Positions 55,764-64,000 of a stretch of 64,000 nt of DNA are shown here, piece by piece (position 1 is the stretch's first letter; each line of letters starts with the position of its first letter). The stretch comes from Falsirhodobacter halotolerans. GTDB taxonomy: Bacteria > Pseudomonadota > Alphaproteobacteria > Rhodobacterales > Rhodobacteraceae. Where the stretch lies: the NCBI RefSeq assembly GCF_022899245.1, contig NZ_JALJAZ010000001.1:1023501-1087500 (forward strand). Reading direction: 5' to 3'. A program made the position numbers and the translations under genes. The notes beneath the pieces are model-generated. The model saw only the letters and a list, made by a program, of their open reading frames with translations, searched no databases and had not been told where the DNA came from.

Positions 55764-56186
55764 ATGGCCACCGAACGCACCCTGTCGATCATCAAGCCCG
55801 ACGCCACGCGCCGCAACCTGACCGGCAAGATCAACGCCAAATTCGAGGAGGCGGGCCTGCGCATCGTCGCGCAGAAGCGTCTGCACCTCTCCACCGCTCA
55901 GGCCGGCAAATTCTACGAAGTTCACAAGGACCGTCCGTTCTATGGCGAACTGGTGGAATTCATGGCGTCCGAGCCGGTCGTCGTGCAGGTTCTGGAAGGC
56001 GAAGGCGCCATTGCCAAGAACCGCGAAGTGATGGGCGCAACCAACCCTGCCAACGCCGATGCGGGCACCATCCGCAAGGAATTCGCACTGTCCGTCGGCG
56101 AAAACTCGGTTCACGGCTCGGACGCGCCGGAAACGGCCAAGGAAGAGATCGCGTTCTTCTTCTCGGGTCTCGAACTGGTCGGCTGA
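55764..56186 (+). CDS. ndk: Nucleoside diphosphate kinase
   Basis: The protein has 140 residues. The phosphohistidine His117 lies in [20 protein letters not shown], and [19 protein letters not shown] and [11 protein letters not shown] are conserved. It moves phosphate between NTPs and NDPs, here beside the RNR locus. It has its own strong terminator. Confidence 0.98.
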   Translation: MATERTLSIIKPDATRRNLTGKINAKFEEAGLRIVAQKRLHLSTAQAGKFYEVHKDRPFYGELVEFMASEPVVVQVLEGEGAIAKNREVMGATNPANADAGTIRKEFALSVGENSVHGSDAPETAKEEIAFFFSGLELVG

Positions 56187-56214
56187 TCCCGCCCATTTCG
56201 CACAGAACCTGTGC

Positions 56215-56243
56215 GGCGCGTTCCCTGTTCGGGGGACGCGCCG
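56215..56243 (+). terminator. ndk terminator
   Basis: GGCGCGTTCCC-TGTTC-GGGGGACGCGCC, with a near-perfect stem, is followed by GTTTTTTA. Confidence 0.9.
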
Positions 56244-56279
56244 TTTTTTATTGTCATGGCAGTCGTAAAAGGATCCGCC

Positions 56280-57035
56280 ATGACCGAATTTCCGACCCGC
56301 ATCCGCAACGTGACCCTGATCGTCAACGATCTTGCCCGGATGACCGAATTTTACCAGCGCGCCATCGGGCTGGAGGTGCTGACCCGCGACGGGAGCGAAG
56401 CGATCCTCGGCGCGGGCGACGCCCCGTTTCTGACCCTGCGGGCCGACCCCACCGCGCGCCGCGCCTCCCCATCCGAGGCGGGGCTGTTTCATACCGCGTT
56501 TCTGCTGCCAACCCGTTCGTCGCTGGGCGCGTGGCTGCGCCATGCAAGCGACAGCCGCCTTCGCCTTGGCGCCGCCGACCATGATGTAAGCGAGGCGCTT
56601 TATCTTCATGACCCCGAGGGGAACGGGATCGAAATCTATTGCGACCGCCCGAAGGCAGGCTGGATCTGGACGGACGGCCTCGTGAAGATGGGCACCTATG
56701 CGCTGGACCTTGACGATCTGGCGCGGACGGGCGGCGAATGGCGTGGGATGCCGACGGGGGCGACGATCGGCCACGTTCACCTTCAGGTCGGCGCCATTCC
56801 CCCGGAGGAGGAGTTCTTCGGCACCTTGGGCGCCGCGGTCACCCATCGTTATCCGGGCGCGTCCTTCCTGTCTTGGGACGGGTATCACCATCACATCGCG
56901 GCCAATGTCTGGAACAGCCGGAATGCGGTTCCGCGCATGGGTCCGGTCACGGGGCTGGCGCAGGTCGATCTGAACCTTGAGCACCTAAAAGGAATCGTTG
57001 TCGATCCGTGGAACATTCCGTTCGCGCTATCATGA
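56280..57035 (+). CDS. VOC family (glyoxalase/extradiol-type) metalloprotein
   Basis: This 251-residue protein has two VOC modules. The first starts [20 protein letters not shown] and has [18 protein letters not shown] and [18 protein letters not shown]. The second contains [20 protein letters not shown] and [17 protein letters not shown]. The layout resembles CatE-type catechol 2,3-dioxygenases. Likely metal ligands are the two module-start histidines and the Glu in NGIEIY. The substrate is unknown. It lies alone between ndk and pntA. Confidence 0.85.
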   Translation: MTEFPTRIRNVTLIVNDLARMTEFYQRAIGLEVLTRDGSEAILGAGDAPFLTLRADPTARRASPSEAGLFHTAFLLPTRSSLGAWLRHASDSRLRLGAADHDVSEALYLHDPEGNGIEIYCDRPKAGWIWTDGLVKMGTYALDLDDLARTGGEWRGMPTGATIGHVHLQVGAIPPEEEFFGTLGAAVTHRYPGASFLSWDGYHHHIAANVWNSRNAVPRMGPVTGLAQVDLNLEHLKGIVVDPWNIPFALS

Positions 57036-57081
57036 ACCATCGTGTGCCAAGGGATACCACGTTGACGGGTTGAAACCTCAC

Positions 57082-57097
57082 GTAAGCGTGTGCTTAC
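57082..57097 (+). promoter_or_regulatory. Operator-like inverted repeat ahead of pntA
   Basis: GTAAGC-GTGT-GCTTAC is a perfect 6-bp-arm palindrome in the pntA leader. It lies 36 bases before the TTG start and just downstream of TTGACG (57062) and TTGAAA (57070). Confidence 0.45.
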
Positions 57098-57132
57098 TGT
57101 CGCGCAATCTTACCACCGAAGGGGATGGCGAC

Positions 57133-58704
57133 TTGAAAATAGGAGCGGCGAGGGAGCTGTTTGCAGGCGAAGCGCGGGTGGCGATGACACCCGACAGTGC
57201 CCAGCAGATCATGAAGCTGGGGCATGAATGCCTGATCGAGGCCGGGGCAGGTGCGAAAGCGGGTTTCGCCGATGACGCATATCGCGCGGCCGGTGTCACC
57301 GTGGTGGACACGACCACGCTTTATGCGGACGCCGATGTCATCGTGAAGGTGCGCGGACCGGAACCGTCCGAGGTGGAGCATCTGCGCGCCGGTCAGACCC
57401 TGATTTCGTTCTTCTGGCCCGCCCAGAACGCCGATCTTCTGGAGGCCGTGCGTGCCAAGGGCGCGACGGTCATCGCGATGGACATGGTGCCCCGGATCAG
57501 CCGCGCGCAGAAGATGGACGCGCTGTCCTCCATGGCGAATATCGCCGGTTATCGCGCCGTGATCGAGGCGGGCAACAACTTCGGCCGCTTCTTCACCGGG
57601 CAGGTGACGGCGGCGGGCAAGGTGCCCCCGGCAAAGGTTCTGGTCGTGGGAGCCGGCGTGGCGGGTCTTGCCGCCATCGGCACCTCCACCAGTCTTGGCG
57701 CGATCACGCTCGCCTTCGATGTGCGCCCCGAAGTGTCCGAGCAGATCGAGTCGATGGGGGCGGAGTTCGTCTTCCTCGATTTCGAGGAGGCGCAGACCGA
57801 TGGGGCCGCGACGGGCGGATACGCCGCGCCGTCCTCGCCCGAGTTCCGCGACGCGCAGCTGAAGAAATTCCGTGAGCTTGCGCCCGAGGTGGACATCGTC
57901 ATCACCACCGCCCTGATCCCAGGTCGCCCCGCGCCCAAGCTGTGGACAGAGGACATGGTCGCGCTGATGAAGCCCGGTTCGGTCATCGTGGACCTTGCGG
58001 CCGAACGCGGCGGCAACTGCGACCTGACGGTGCCCGACCAGAAGATCGTGACGGACAATGGCGTGACCATTGTCGGCTATACCGATTTCCCAAGCCGGAT
58101 GGCGGCGCAGTCCTCCACGCTTTATTCCAACAATATCCGTCATATGCTGACCGATCTTACACCAAGGAAAGATGGTGTGATCGATCAGAATATGGAAGAC
58201 GACGTCATCCGGGGCGCAACCGTCGCCCATGACGGGGCGATCACCTTCCCGCCGCCGCCGCCCAAGGTGAAGGCCATCGCCGCGCAGAAACCGCGCGAGA
58301 AGGCCAAGCCCCCCACCGCCGAGGAACGTCGCGCGACCGAGGTGGCCGCATTCCAGAAGCAGACGAAGATGCAGGTCGGCCTTCTGGCGGGCGGCACGGC
58401 GCTTCTTCTGCTGGTCGGTCTGGTCGCGCCCGCCAGCTTCATGGCGCATTTCGTGGTCTTTGCCCTGTCCTGCTTCATCGGCTTCCAAGTGATCTGGGCG
58501 GTCAGCCACTCGCTCCACACGCCGTTGATGGCCGTGACCAATGCGGTGTCGGGGATCATCATCCTCGGATCTCTGGTGCAGATCGGATCGGGCGGGTTCC
58601 TTCTGGTCACCCTGTCCACCATCGCCATCCTGATCGCCACGATCAACATCGTGGGCGGTTTCCTCGTCACCCGGCGCATGCTCGCCATGTTCCAGAAATC
58701 GTAA
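57133..58704 (+). CDS. pntA: NAD(P) transhydrogenase alpha subunit
   Basis: The protein has 523 residues from a TTG at 57133 with AAGGGGAT upstream. The resulting start [20 protein letters not shown] matches PntA. The domain I NAD(H) site is [20 protein letters not shown], with [20 protein letters not shown] nearby. A Pro/Lys-rich linker leads to four C-terminal helices (domain II). With PntB it couples hydride transfer from NADH to NADP to proton re-entry, supplying NADPH. It is 9 bp upstream of pntB. Confidence 0.96.
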   Translation: MKIGAARELFAGEARVAMTPDSAQQIMKLGHECLIEAGAGAKAGFADDAYRAAGVTVVDTTTLYADADVIVKVRGPEPSEVEHLRAGQTLISFFWPAQNADLLEAVRAKGATVIAMDMVPRISRAQKMDALSSMANIAGYRAVIEAGNNFGRFFTGQVTAAGKVPPAKVLVVGAGVAGLAAIGTSTSLGAITLAFDVRPEVSEQIESMGAEFVFLDFEEAQTDGAATGGYAAPSSPEFRDAQLKKFRELAPEVDIVITTALIPGRPAPKLWTEDMVALMKPGSVIVDLAAERGGNCDLTVPDQKIVTDNGVTIVGYTDFPSRMAAQSSTLYSNNIRHMLTDLTPRKDGVIDQNMEDDVIRGATVAHDGAITFPPPPPKVKAIAAQKPREKAKPPTAEERRATEVAAFQKQTKMQVGLLAGGTALLLLVGLVAPASFMAHFVVFALSCFIGFQVIWAVSHSLHTPLMAVTNAVSGIIILGSLVQIGSGGFLLVTLSTIAILIATINIVGGFLVTRRMLAMFQKS

Positions 58705-58713
58705 GGGGGCGAC

Positions 58714-60138
58714 ATGGATATCGCATTGATTCTGGCGGCCTATGTTGCGGCGGCCATCCTGTTCATCCTGTGCCTTGGCGGTCTTTCCGGACAGGAAAGC
58801 GCCAAACGCGCCGTGTGGTACGGCATTGCCGGTATGGCGCTGGCGGTGATCGCCACCCTGTTCGGGCCCGGCATGGGCTATCTGCCGCTGGTGATGCTGG
58901 CGATCCTGATCGGCTCGGCCATCGGCTGGTATCTGGCCAAGACGGTGGAGATGACGGCCATGCCGCAACTGGTCGCGGCGCTGCACAGCTTCGTCGGTCT
59001 GGCGGCGGTGATCATCGGTTTCAACACCCATATCGTCATCGCGCGGGTGGCGGGGCTGGACGGTGACCTGCTCAGCGGGTTCGAATGGCTGGTCGCACAT
59101 AAGACGCCCGCCGAGCTTGCCATCCTGAAGGTCGAGACCTTCCTGGGCGTCTTCATCGGCGCGGTGACCTTCACCGGTTCGATCGTCGCGTTCGGCAAAC
59201 TGTCGGGCAAGATCACCAGCAAGGCGCAGAAGCTGCCTGGCGGGCATATGCTGAACGCCGGCGCGGCGGCGCTGTCGCTGATCCTGCTGATCGCCTATAT
59301 GAACGGGGCAGGGGCCTGGGCGCTGCTGCTGATGACGGTTTGCGCCTTCTTCATCGGATACCACCTGATCATGGGCATCGGCGGGGCGGACATGCCGGTC
59401 GTGGTGTCGATGCTCAACAGCTATTCCGGTTGGGCGGCGTCGGCCATCGGCTTCAGCCTGTCGAACGATCTGCTGATCGTGACGGGGGCGCTGGTTGGCT
59501 CCTCCGGGGCGATCCTGTCCTATATCATGTGCAAGGCTATGAACCGTAGTTTTGTCAGCGTGATCCTTGGCGGGTTCGGCACGACCGACGGCCCGGCGAT
59601 GGAGATCGAGGGCGAGCAGGTGGCGATCGATGCGGAGGGCGTGGCCAATGCGCTGAACGATGCGGACAGCGTCGTCATCGTTCCGGGATACGGCATGGCG
59701 GTCGCGCAGGCGCAGCAGGCGGTCAGCGAACTGACCCGCAAGCTGCGGGCGTCGGGCAAGACCGTGCGCTTCGGCATCCACCCCGTTGCCGGACGTTTGC
59801 CGGGCCACATGAACGTTCTGCTGGCCGAGGCGAAGGTGCCCTACGACATCGTGCTGGAGATGGACGAGATCAACGACGACTTCGCGTCCACGGATGTGGT
59901 GATCGTCATCGGCTCGAACGACATCGTGAACCCCGCGGCGCAGGAGGATCCCAACAGCCCCATCGCCGGAATGCCGGTTCTTAAAGTGTGGGAGGCCAAG
60001 CAGGTTTTCGTGTCCAAGCGCGGGCAGGGGACCGGCTATTCCGGGATCGAAAATCCGCTGTTCTACAAGGAAAACACGCGGATGTTCTATGGCGACGCCA
60101 AGGACTCCATCGGCCGCCTGGTCAACCTGGTCACCTGA
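58714..60138 (+). CDS. pntB: NAD(P) transhydrogenase beta subunit
   Basis: This 474-residue protein has about nine membrane helices of domain II (e.g. [20 protein letters not shown], where His and Asn line the proton path). The NADP(H)-binding domain III follows, with [40 protein letters not shown] and [16 protein letters not shown]. The C-terminal [20 protein letters not shown] is intact. It forms the energy-linked transhydrogenase with PntA. Confidence 0.97.
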   Translation: MDIALILAAYVAAAILFILCLGGLSGQESAKRAVWYGIAGMALAVIATLFGPGMGYLPLVMLAILIGSAIGWYLAKTVEMTAMPQLVAALHSFVGLAAVIIGFNTHIVIARVAGLDGDLLSGFEWLVAHKTPAELAILKVETFLGVFIGAVTFTGSIVAFGKLSGKITSKAQKLPGGHMLNAGAAALSLILLIAYMNGAGAWALLLMTVCAFFIGYHLIMGIGGADMPVVVSMLNSYSGWAASAIGFSLSNDLLIVTGALVGSSGAILSYIMCKAMNRSFVSVILGGFGTTDGPAMEIEGEQVAIDAEGVANALNDADSVVIVPGYGMAVAQAQQAVSELTRKLRASGKTVRFGIHPVAGRLPGHMNVLLAEAKVPYDIVLEMDEINDDFASTDVVIVIGSNDIVNPAAQEDPNSPIAGMPVLKVWEAKQVFVSKRGQGTGYSGIENPLFYKENTRMFYGDAKDSIGRLVNLVT

Positions 60139-60144
60139 GACGCA

Positions 60145-60176
60145 AACGCCCCGCATCACTGCGGGGCGTTTTGTTT
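60145..60176 (+). terminator. pntAB terminator
   Basis: AACGCCCCGCA-TCAC-TGCGGGGCGTT followed by TTGTTTT is a strong intrinsic terminator directly upstream of the small-peptide promoter. Confidence 0.92.
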
Positions 60177-60177
60177 T

Positions 60178-60203
60178 GGAACGGGTGCGGCCCGTCCGGC
60201 GTT
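60178..60203 (+). promoter_or_regulatory. EcfG-type promoter of the 28-residue peptide gene
   Basis: GGAAC (60178-60182) and CGTT (60200-60203) are 17 bases apart, 22 bases before the ATG at 60226. It lies immediately after the pntAB terminator, in the same arrangement as at the YihY gene. Confidence 0.68.
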
Positions 60204-60225
60204 GGCATGAAAACAGGAGGTTTAT

Positions 60226-60312
60226 ATGCTCAAGTTCATCGGCGGCACCATGGGTGTCATTTTTCTGATCGGTCTGGTCGTCGTCATCCTGCTTCTCAAG
60301 CTGATCTTCTAA
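60226..60312 (+). CDS. 28-residue stress-type membrane peptide
   Basis: The reading frame gives MLKFIGGTMGVIFLIGLVVV then ILLLKLIF: a basic residue near each end of one hydrophobic helix that spans almost the whole chain. A near-perfect ACAGGAGG site is 6-7 bases before the ATG, which strongly argues that the frame is translated. It lies between its own terminator-promoter pair and nadE, whose stop it overlaps on the other strand by 2 bases. I do not know its function. The EcfG-type promoter suggests a stress-induced membrane peptide. Confidence 0.8.
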   Translation: MLKFIGGTMGVIFLIGLVVVILLLKLIF

Positions 60313-62330
60313 TCCGGCACGCGGGCAAGATCGTCCAGCCAGACCTGCGGCGATCCGTCGGACGGGGCGCGCCAATCCCCCCTTGGGGACAGCGCGCCCC
60401 CGGCAGACACCTTCGGCCCGTTCGGAATGGCCGAGCGTTTGAACTGGCTGAACCCGAAGAACCGCTTCGTGAACACTCCAAGCCACGATTTGATGGTCGC
60501 CCTGTCATAGGCGACCTTTTTCGCGTCCGGATACCCGTGCGGCCAAAGACCGACCTCAAGGTCCGACCACGCCCGTTCCGCCAGAAAGGCGATCTTGCTG
60601 GGGGCGAACCCGTATCGCAACGTGTGAAACAGAAAGAAGTCATGCAGCGCATAGGGGCCGATGATGCTTTCCGTCCCCTGCAACTCCGCCCCCGGCACCA
60701 GTTCGGGCGAGATTTCGGTGTTCAGAATCGCGGTCAGGATGTCGTCCGTCGCGGCATCGAACTGGTTCGAGGTGACGGCCCAGCGGATCAGATACTGAAT
60801 CAGGGTCTTCGGCACACCGGCATTCACGGCATAATGGCTCATGTGATCGCCCACGCCATAGGTGCACCAGCCAAGCGCCAGTTCCGACAGATCGCCGGTG
60901 CCGATCACGAACCCGCCGTGATGATTTGCCAGCCGGAACAGATAATCGGTCCGCAAGCCCGCCTGCACATTCTCGAACGTCACGTCATAGACGGGCTGCC
61001 CATCGGCGAAGGGGTGCCCCATGTCGGCCAGCATCTGCCGCGCGGCGGGACGGATGTCGATCTCCGCCCCCTCGACCCCCATCGCGCGCATCAGGGCCCA
61101 GGCGTTGCCCCTCGTCTCCTCGCCTGTGGCAAAGCCGGGCATGGTATAGGCCAGAATCGTGGACCGGGGCAGGCCAAGGACATCGCAGACTTTCGCCGCA
61201 ACGATCAGCGCGTGGGTGGAATCGAGCCCGCCTGAGATGCCCAGAACCATCTTGCCCCCGCCGGTGGACAGAAACCGGCGGCGCAAGGCGTCGACCTGGA
61301 TGTTGAACGCCTCGAAACAGTCCTGATCGACCTTGTCCGCGCGGTTGGGGATATAGGGAAAGCGGCGCTGCGGGCGATGAAACCCGATATCGCCATTCGC
61401 CACTTTGTGCGCGAAGGTGATCCGTCGGAAGGCCGCGTCGCCCGTCGCATCGTTGAACGTGCCGGTGCGCATCCGTTCCGACAGGATGCGGCCCGTGTCC
61501 ACGTCGGCGATGCACAGCTCCGGCGACGTGTCAAAGCGCGCCGATTGGCCCAGCATGTCGCCCAGTTCATAGATTGCGCCCTGACCATCCCATGCCAGAT
61601 CGGTCGTGCTTTCCCCGGCCCCCGCCGCGGAATAGGCATAGGCCGCCATGGCCCGCATCGATTGGCTGATGCACAGCGTGTGCCGATCGTCCGCCTTGCC
61701 AATCGTTATGTTGGACGCCGACAGGTTCGTCAGGATCACCGCCCCCGCCAGCGCCGCGGCGGTGGACGGTGGGGTGGGGGCCCAGAAATCTTCGCACACC
61801 TCCATATGGAACACGAAGCCGGGCAGGCTGTCCGCCTGAAAGATCAGATCGGCGCCAAAGGGCACGTCGACCCCGTTCAGGCGGATCTGCCCCGTGGTGC
61901 CGCGCCCATGGGCGAACCAACGCTTTTCATAATATTCGCGGTAGTTCGGAAGGAAGGATTTCGGAACCACACCCAGAACCCGACCGCCGCCGATCGCAAT
62001 GGCGCAGTTGTAAATCCGGCCGTCGCGCCGCAACGGGGCCCCGATCAGGGTGATGGGCGACAGATCGGCCGTGCGCGCCGCAAGGACGCCCACGGCCTTT
62101 TCCGCCGCTGTCAAAAGCGCATCCTGCATGTGAAGATCGTCGATGGCATAGGCGGTGACGCACAGTTCCGGGCACACCATCAGATCGACATGCGCACGAT
62201 GGGCTTCCTCCATCCGCTCGGCAATCGCGTCGGTGTTGAACCGCACGTCGGCGGGTCGGACCAAAGGCGTCGCGGTGGCCACGCGGACAAAACCGTGCGT
62301 GTGAAGGGAAGCGAAGGTGCGCGGATCCAT
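60309..62330 (-). CDS. nadE: Glutamine-dependent NAD+ synthetase
   Basis: The protein has 673 residues. The N-terminal nitrilase-type glutaminase has the Glu-Lys-Cys triad in MVCPELCVTAYAIDD, GVVPKSFLPNYREYYEKRW and VFHMEVCEDFW. The C-terminal synthetase domain has the PP-loop MVLGISGGLDSTHALIVAAK and GTGDLSELALGWCTYGVGDH. Ammonia passes between the two sites to amidate deamido-NAD. The length and both domains are complete. Confidence 0.96.
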   Translation of the reverse strand: MDPRTFASLHTHGFVRVATATPLVRPADVRFNTDAIAERMEEAHRAHVDLMVCPELCVTAYAIDDLHMQDALLTAAEKAVGVLAARTADLSPITLIGAPLRRDGRIYNCAIAIGGGRVLGVVPKSFLPNYREYYEKRWFAHGRGTTGQIRLNGVDVPFGADLIFQADSLPGFVFHMEVCEDFWAPTPPSTAAALAGAVILTNLSASNITIGKADDRHTLCISQSMRAMAAYAYSAAGAGESTTDLAWDGQGAIYELGDMLGQSARFDTSPELCIADVDTGRILSERMRTGTFNDATGDAAFRRITFAHKVANGDIGFHRPQRRFPYIPNRADKVDQDCFEAFNIQVDALRRRFLSTGGGKMVLGISGGLDSTHALIVAAKVCDVLGLPRSTILAYTMPGFATGEETRGNAWALMRAMGVEGAEIDIRPAARQMLADMGHPFADGQPVYDVTFENVQAGLRTDYLFRLANHHGGFVIGTGDLSELALGWCTYGVGDHMSHYAVNAGVPKTLIQYLIRWAVTSNQFDAATDDILTAILNTEISPELVPGAELQGTESIIGPYALHDFFLFHTLRYGFAPSKIAFLAERAWSDLEVGLWPHGYPDAKKVAYDRATIKSWLGVFTKRFFGFSQFKRSAIPNGPKVSAGGALSPRGDWRAPSDGSPQVWLDDLARVPD

Positions 62331-62396
62331 GGCAATCTCCCGTATGCCCGTCCGGTTCTATCGCATCGGGCGGGGGGCGCAATGGAAACGGGTGGG

Positions 62397-62425
62397 TTGG
62401 ATTGCGGGGAAAAAGCCGCTAGACT
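62397..62425 (+). promoter_or_regulatory. Candidate promoter of the PACE transporter gene
   Basis: TTGGAT (62397-62402) and TAGACT (62420-62425) are 17 bases apart in the 160-bp nadE/PACE divergent region. Confidence 0.45.
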
Positions 62426-62490
62426 TTCGGTCGGAGGACGACCTTCGCATTCGGTTTCACCCGGGACGGCCCGGCCATATGGGAAACGCC

Positions 62491-62946
62491 ATGCGCACCG
62501 CTCCGGATCGTCTTCGCCACGCCATCAGTTTCGAGGTCATCGGCCTCATCCTCGTGATCCCGTTGGGGGCGATGGGGTTCGGGATCCATGCCGGCGATGT
62601 GGGGGTGATCGCGGTGGTGGGGGCGACGATCGCCACCTTCTGGAACTACGCCTTCAACCTGATGTTCGATCACGGCCTTTTGCGGATGCGCGGACGGCTG
62701 GACAAGCGCCTGAGTGAACGTGTCCTTCACGCGCTGCTGTTCGAGCTGGGCCTTCTGGTTGCGACGCTGCCGCTGATCGCATGGTATCTGTCCGTGAGCC
62801 TTATGGACGCGCTGATCCTGGATCTGGCTCTCGTCGTCTTCTATCTGGTCTATGCGTTCGTGTTCAATTGGGCCTATGACCGGATATTCCCCATCCCGAC
62901 GGATCCGGGGGCAATCCCCCCGCAACGCCCCGGCCTGTCGCAATGA
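62491..62946 (+). CDS. PACE-family efflux transporter
   Basis: This 151-residue protein has four helices in two repeats of the bacterial transmembrane pair. Each repeat opens with the pattern R-x-x-H-A-x-x-F-E (RLRHAISFEVIGLILVIPLG and SERVLHALLFELGLLVATLP). Each also carries a W/N-rich turn (TFWNYAFNLMFD; FVFNWAYDRIFP). The family (AceI-like) expels chlorhexidine and short diamines by proton antiport. An ATG at 62479 in frame is less likely. Confidence 0.88.
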   Translation: MRTAPDRLRHAISFEVIGLILVIPLGAMGFGIHAGDVGVIAVVGATIATFWNYAFNLMFDHGLLRMRGRLDKRLSERVLHALLFELGLLVATLPLIAWYLSVSLMDALILDLALVVFYLVYAFVFNWAYDRIFPIPTDPGAIPPQRPGLSQ

Positions 62947-62961
62947 CGTCAAAATAATATG

Positions 62962-62986
62962 GGAACTTATCCGCGTCGGCCGCGTT
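62962..62986 (+). promoter_or_regulatory. EcfG-type promoter of the DUF982 gene
   Basis: GGAAC (62962-62966) and CGTT (62983-62986) are 16 bases apart, 28 bases before the DUF982 ATG. The CGTT overlaps a 9-bp inverted repeat, GTCGGCCGC (62975-62983) with GCGGCCGAC (62989-62997). Confidence 0.62.
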
Positions 62987-63014
62987 GGGCGGCCGACCCT
63001 GCGAGGAGTGTGCC

Positions 63015-63257
63015 ATGTCGGCCTGGATCAAACCCATTGTATTCGATCATGGACCGGCTGGCACTGCAGTATCCTATGAAAGCACCGACGACGCGCTGGC
63101 GGCCCTGAACGGGGACTGGCCGACGCGCAGCGGGCGCGACTATCTTTCGGCCAAGTCCATGTGCGAGGCCGCGGTGAAGGGGCGCGAGTGCCACTCCCGG
63201 GCGCGCGATGCGTTTTTGTTCGCGGCGGAAGAGGTCGGCCTTTTTCCGCGATTCTGA
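63015..63257 (+). CDS. DUF982 protein
   Basis: This 80-residue soluble protein matches DUF982. The signs are GPAGTAVSYESTDDALAALN, the WPTRSGRDYLSAKSMCEAAV segment, and the C-terminal ARDAFLFAAEEVGLFP. The ATG 63015 is preceded by CGAGGAG. Function is unknown; the family is confined mainly to alphaproteobacteria. The EcfG-type promoter suggests a stress role. Confidence 0.85.
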   Translation: MSAWIKPIVFDHGPAGTAVSYESTDDALAALNGDWPTRSGRDYLSAKSMCEAAVKGRECHSRARDAFLFAAEEVGLFPRF

Positions 63258-63314
63258 TCTTCATGCGATCAGGCGGGTCTTGTTCTTCGGTCGCGCCTGC
63301 GGCAGAGGGGTCCG

Positions 63315-63896
63315 ATGGCCCGCCGCAAGACATCCCCTCGTATTCCCGGTCCCAAAGTATGGGCCATTGCCGTGGCGCTGGTTCTGGCGGGCTGGGTGTT
63401 CGGCAGCGACGATCCGCAGATGCGGCAGACCTTTTTCCGCATGGCCGAAGACCTGCTGAGCCATCGCTCCGCCCCGCCCGAGGTCGTGGCCGGCGGTGCG
63501 CGCATTCTGGACGGCGACACGGTCGATCTGAACGGCACGCGCATCCGTCTTTACGGCATAGACGCGCCGGAAATGGCCCAGACCTGCACCTTTGGCGCGC
63601 GGGACTGGTCCTGCGGGGTGGAGGCGCGGGACGCCTTGGCCGCGATGATCGGCGACCATCCTCTAAGTTGTGAAAAGCGCGATACCGACCGATATGGGCG
63701 CACCGTCGCCACCTGCAGCGCGAACGGGATCAGCGTGAACACCTGGATGGTGCGCAACGGTTGGGCCTTGGCCTATCGCCAATATGGCGGTGCGATCTAT
63801 GACGCGAACGAGCGCGCCGCCCGTGACGAAAAGCGCGGCATATGGGCAAGCGAGTTCACCGCCCCATGGGACTGGCGCGCCGCCCAGCGCAATTGA
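63315..63896 (+). CDS. Thermonuclease (SNase) family protein
   Basis: The 193-residue protein has an N-terminal membrane anchor or signal (VWAIAVALVLAGWVFG, about 15-30). The OB-fold nuclease domain has ILDGDTVDLNGTRIRLYGID, APE, and DRYGRTVATC, with the Asp, Arg and Glu positions of staphylococcal nuclease, then the WMVRNGWALAYRQYGG motif. Four cysteines (TCTFGARDWSC and others) probably form disulfides in the periplasm. It lies 57 bp after DUF982. Confidence 0.9.
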   Translation: MARRKTSPRIPGPKVWAIAVALVLAGWVFGSDDPQMRQTFFRMAEDLLSHRSAPPEVVAGGARILDGDTVDLNGTRIRLYGIDAPEMAQTCTFGARDWSCGVEARDALAAMIGDHPLSCEKRDTDRYGRTVATCSANGISVNTWMVRNGWALAYRQYGGAIYDANERAARDEKRGIWASEFTAPWDWRAAQRN

Positions 63897-64000
63897 TCCG
63901 GATGGTCGTGCGGGGAGGGGGTGGTAGGCCCGGAGGGAGTGTTGATTCTGTGATATTTCAGGCGGTTGCACAGTAAATGGGGCAGGGTGGCAGTCACAGG
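63897..64000. other. End of window: possible tRNA 3'-end fragment, no gene
   Basis: The last 104 bases hold no supported ORF. On the minus strand CTCCCTCCGGGCCTACCA (63939-63922) looks like the 3' end of a tRNA with CCA, but no cloverleaf can be drawn around it here. Confidence 0.3.

Noticed and set aside
57094-60486. 1130-codon minus-strand ORF
   Set aside because: It is exactly antisense to pntA-pntB, full of Arg, His, Gln and Asp as expected from the reverse of GC-rich codons.
63797-63997. 66-codon minus-strand ORF at the window end
   Set aside because: Its second half is antisense to the SNase gene and its first half appears to be translated tRNA-end sequence.

Overview
The window is a GC-rich, gene-dense chromosomal segment of an alphaproteobacterium, almost certainly a Rhodobacteraceae. 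The signs are the complete gene transfer agent (GTA) cluster in its usual place behind fabD-fabG-acpP-fabF-mltG, the neighbourhood tldD | ctaB-coxF-surf1-thrC-M16 peptidase, pntAB, and a class Ib nrdHIEF ribonucleotide reductase. Almost every ORF is a recognisable housekeeping or accessory gene. Very long antisense ORFs (up to about 1100 codons) are high-GC shadows and are not annotated.

Layout. 1-4.6 kb: a minus-strand run with a partial membrane protein, a Tat-exported beta-helix protein, a one-helix membrane protein, a GNAT enzyme, a Pmp3 peptide and a threonine dehydratase. 4.7-8.3 kb: an ABC half-transporter and an acyl-CoA synthetase. 8.2-16.2 kb: tldD diverges from a tightly overlapping chain ctaB, coxF-like, surf1, thrC, M16 peptidase, GNAT and FAD oxidase. 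The aa3 oxidase genes ctaC, ctaG and ctaE, expected inside this chain, are absent. 16.2-21.1 kb: tig, tRNA-Leu(UAG), nnrDE, then divergent glnB-glnA. 21.2-29 kb: fabD-fabG-acpP, an opposite-strand bphO-bphP light-sensing pair, then fabF and mltG. 29.1-42.8 kb: a collinear, apparently intact GTA structural operon (g1 to g15). 42.8-47.7 kb: a FliG-domain gene, purB, the rpsF-rpsR-rplI operon and a YihY family gene. 47.7-55.6 kb: nrdHIEF and metH on the minus strand. 55.7-64 kb: ndk, a VOC protein, pntA-pntB, a 28-residue membrane peptide, nadE, a PACE transporter, a DUF982 protein and a secreted or anchored nuclease.

The regulatory DNA holds the most unusual material. Three unrelated genes (YihY, the 28-residue peptide, DUF982) are each preceded, 22-32 bases before the start codon, by GGAAC-N16/17-CGTT, the promoter form used by the alphaproteobacterial general-stress sigma factor EcfG. 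The nrd locus has NrdR-type boxes at both of its promoter regions, and the one before nrdF is overlapped by a perfect DnaA box. The FliG-like start codon lies in a perfect 13-bp inverted repeat. The GTA leader has a hairpin plus T-run between a candidate promoter and g1. The rpsF leader can fold into a nested hairpin.

I see no CRISPR array, rRNA operon, complete insertion sequence or integrase. The GTA cluster also lacks integration and replication genes, which separates it from an ordinary prophage. No clear candidate for a wholly new multi-gene system emerged. The most promising new material is the set of stress-type promoters with its small-protein target, and the eroded cta operon.
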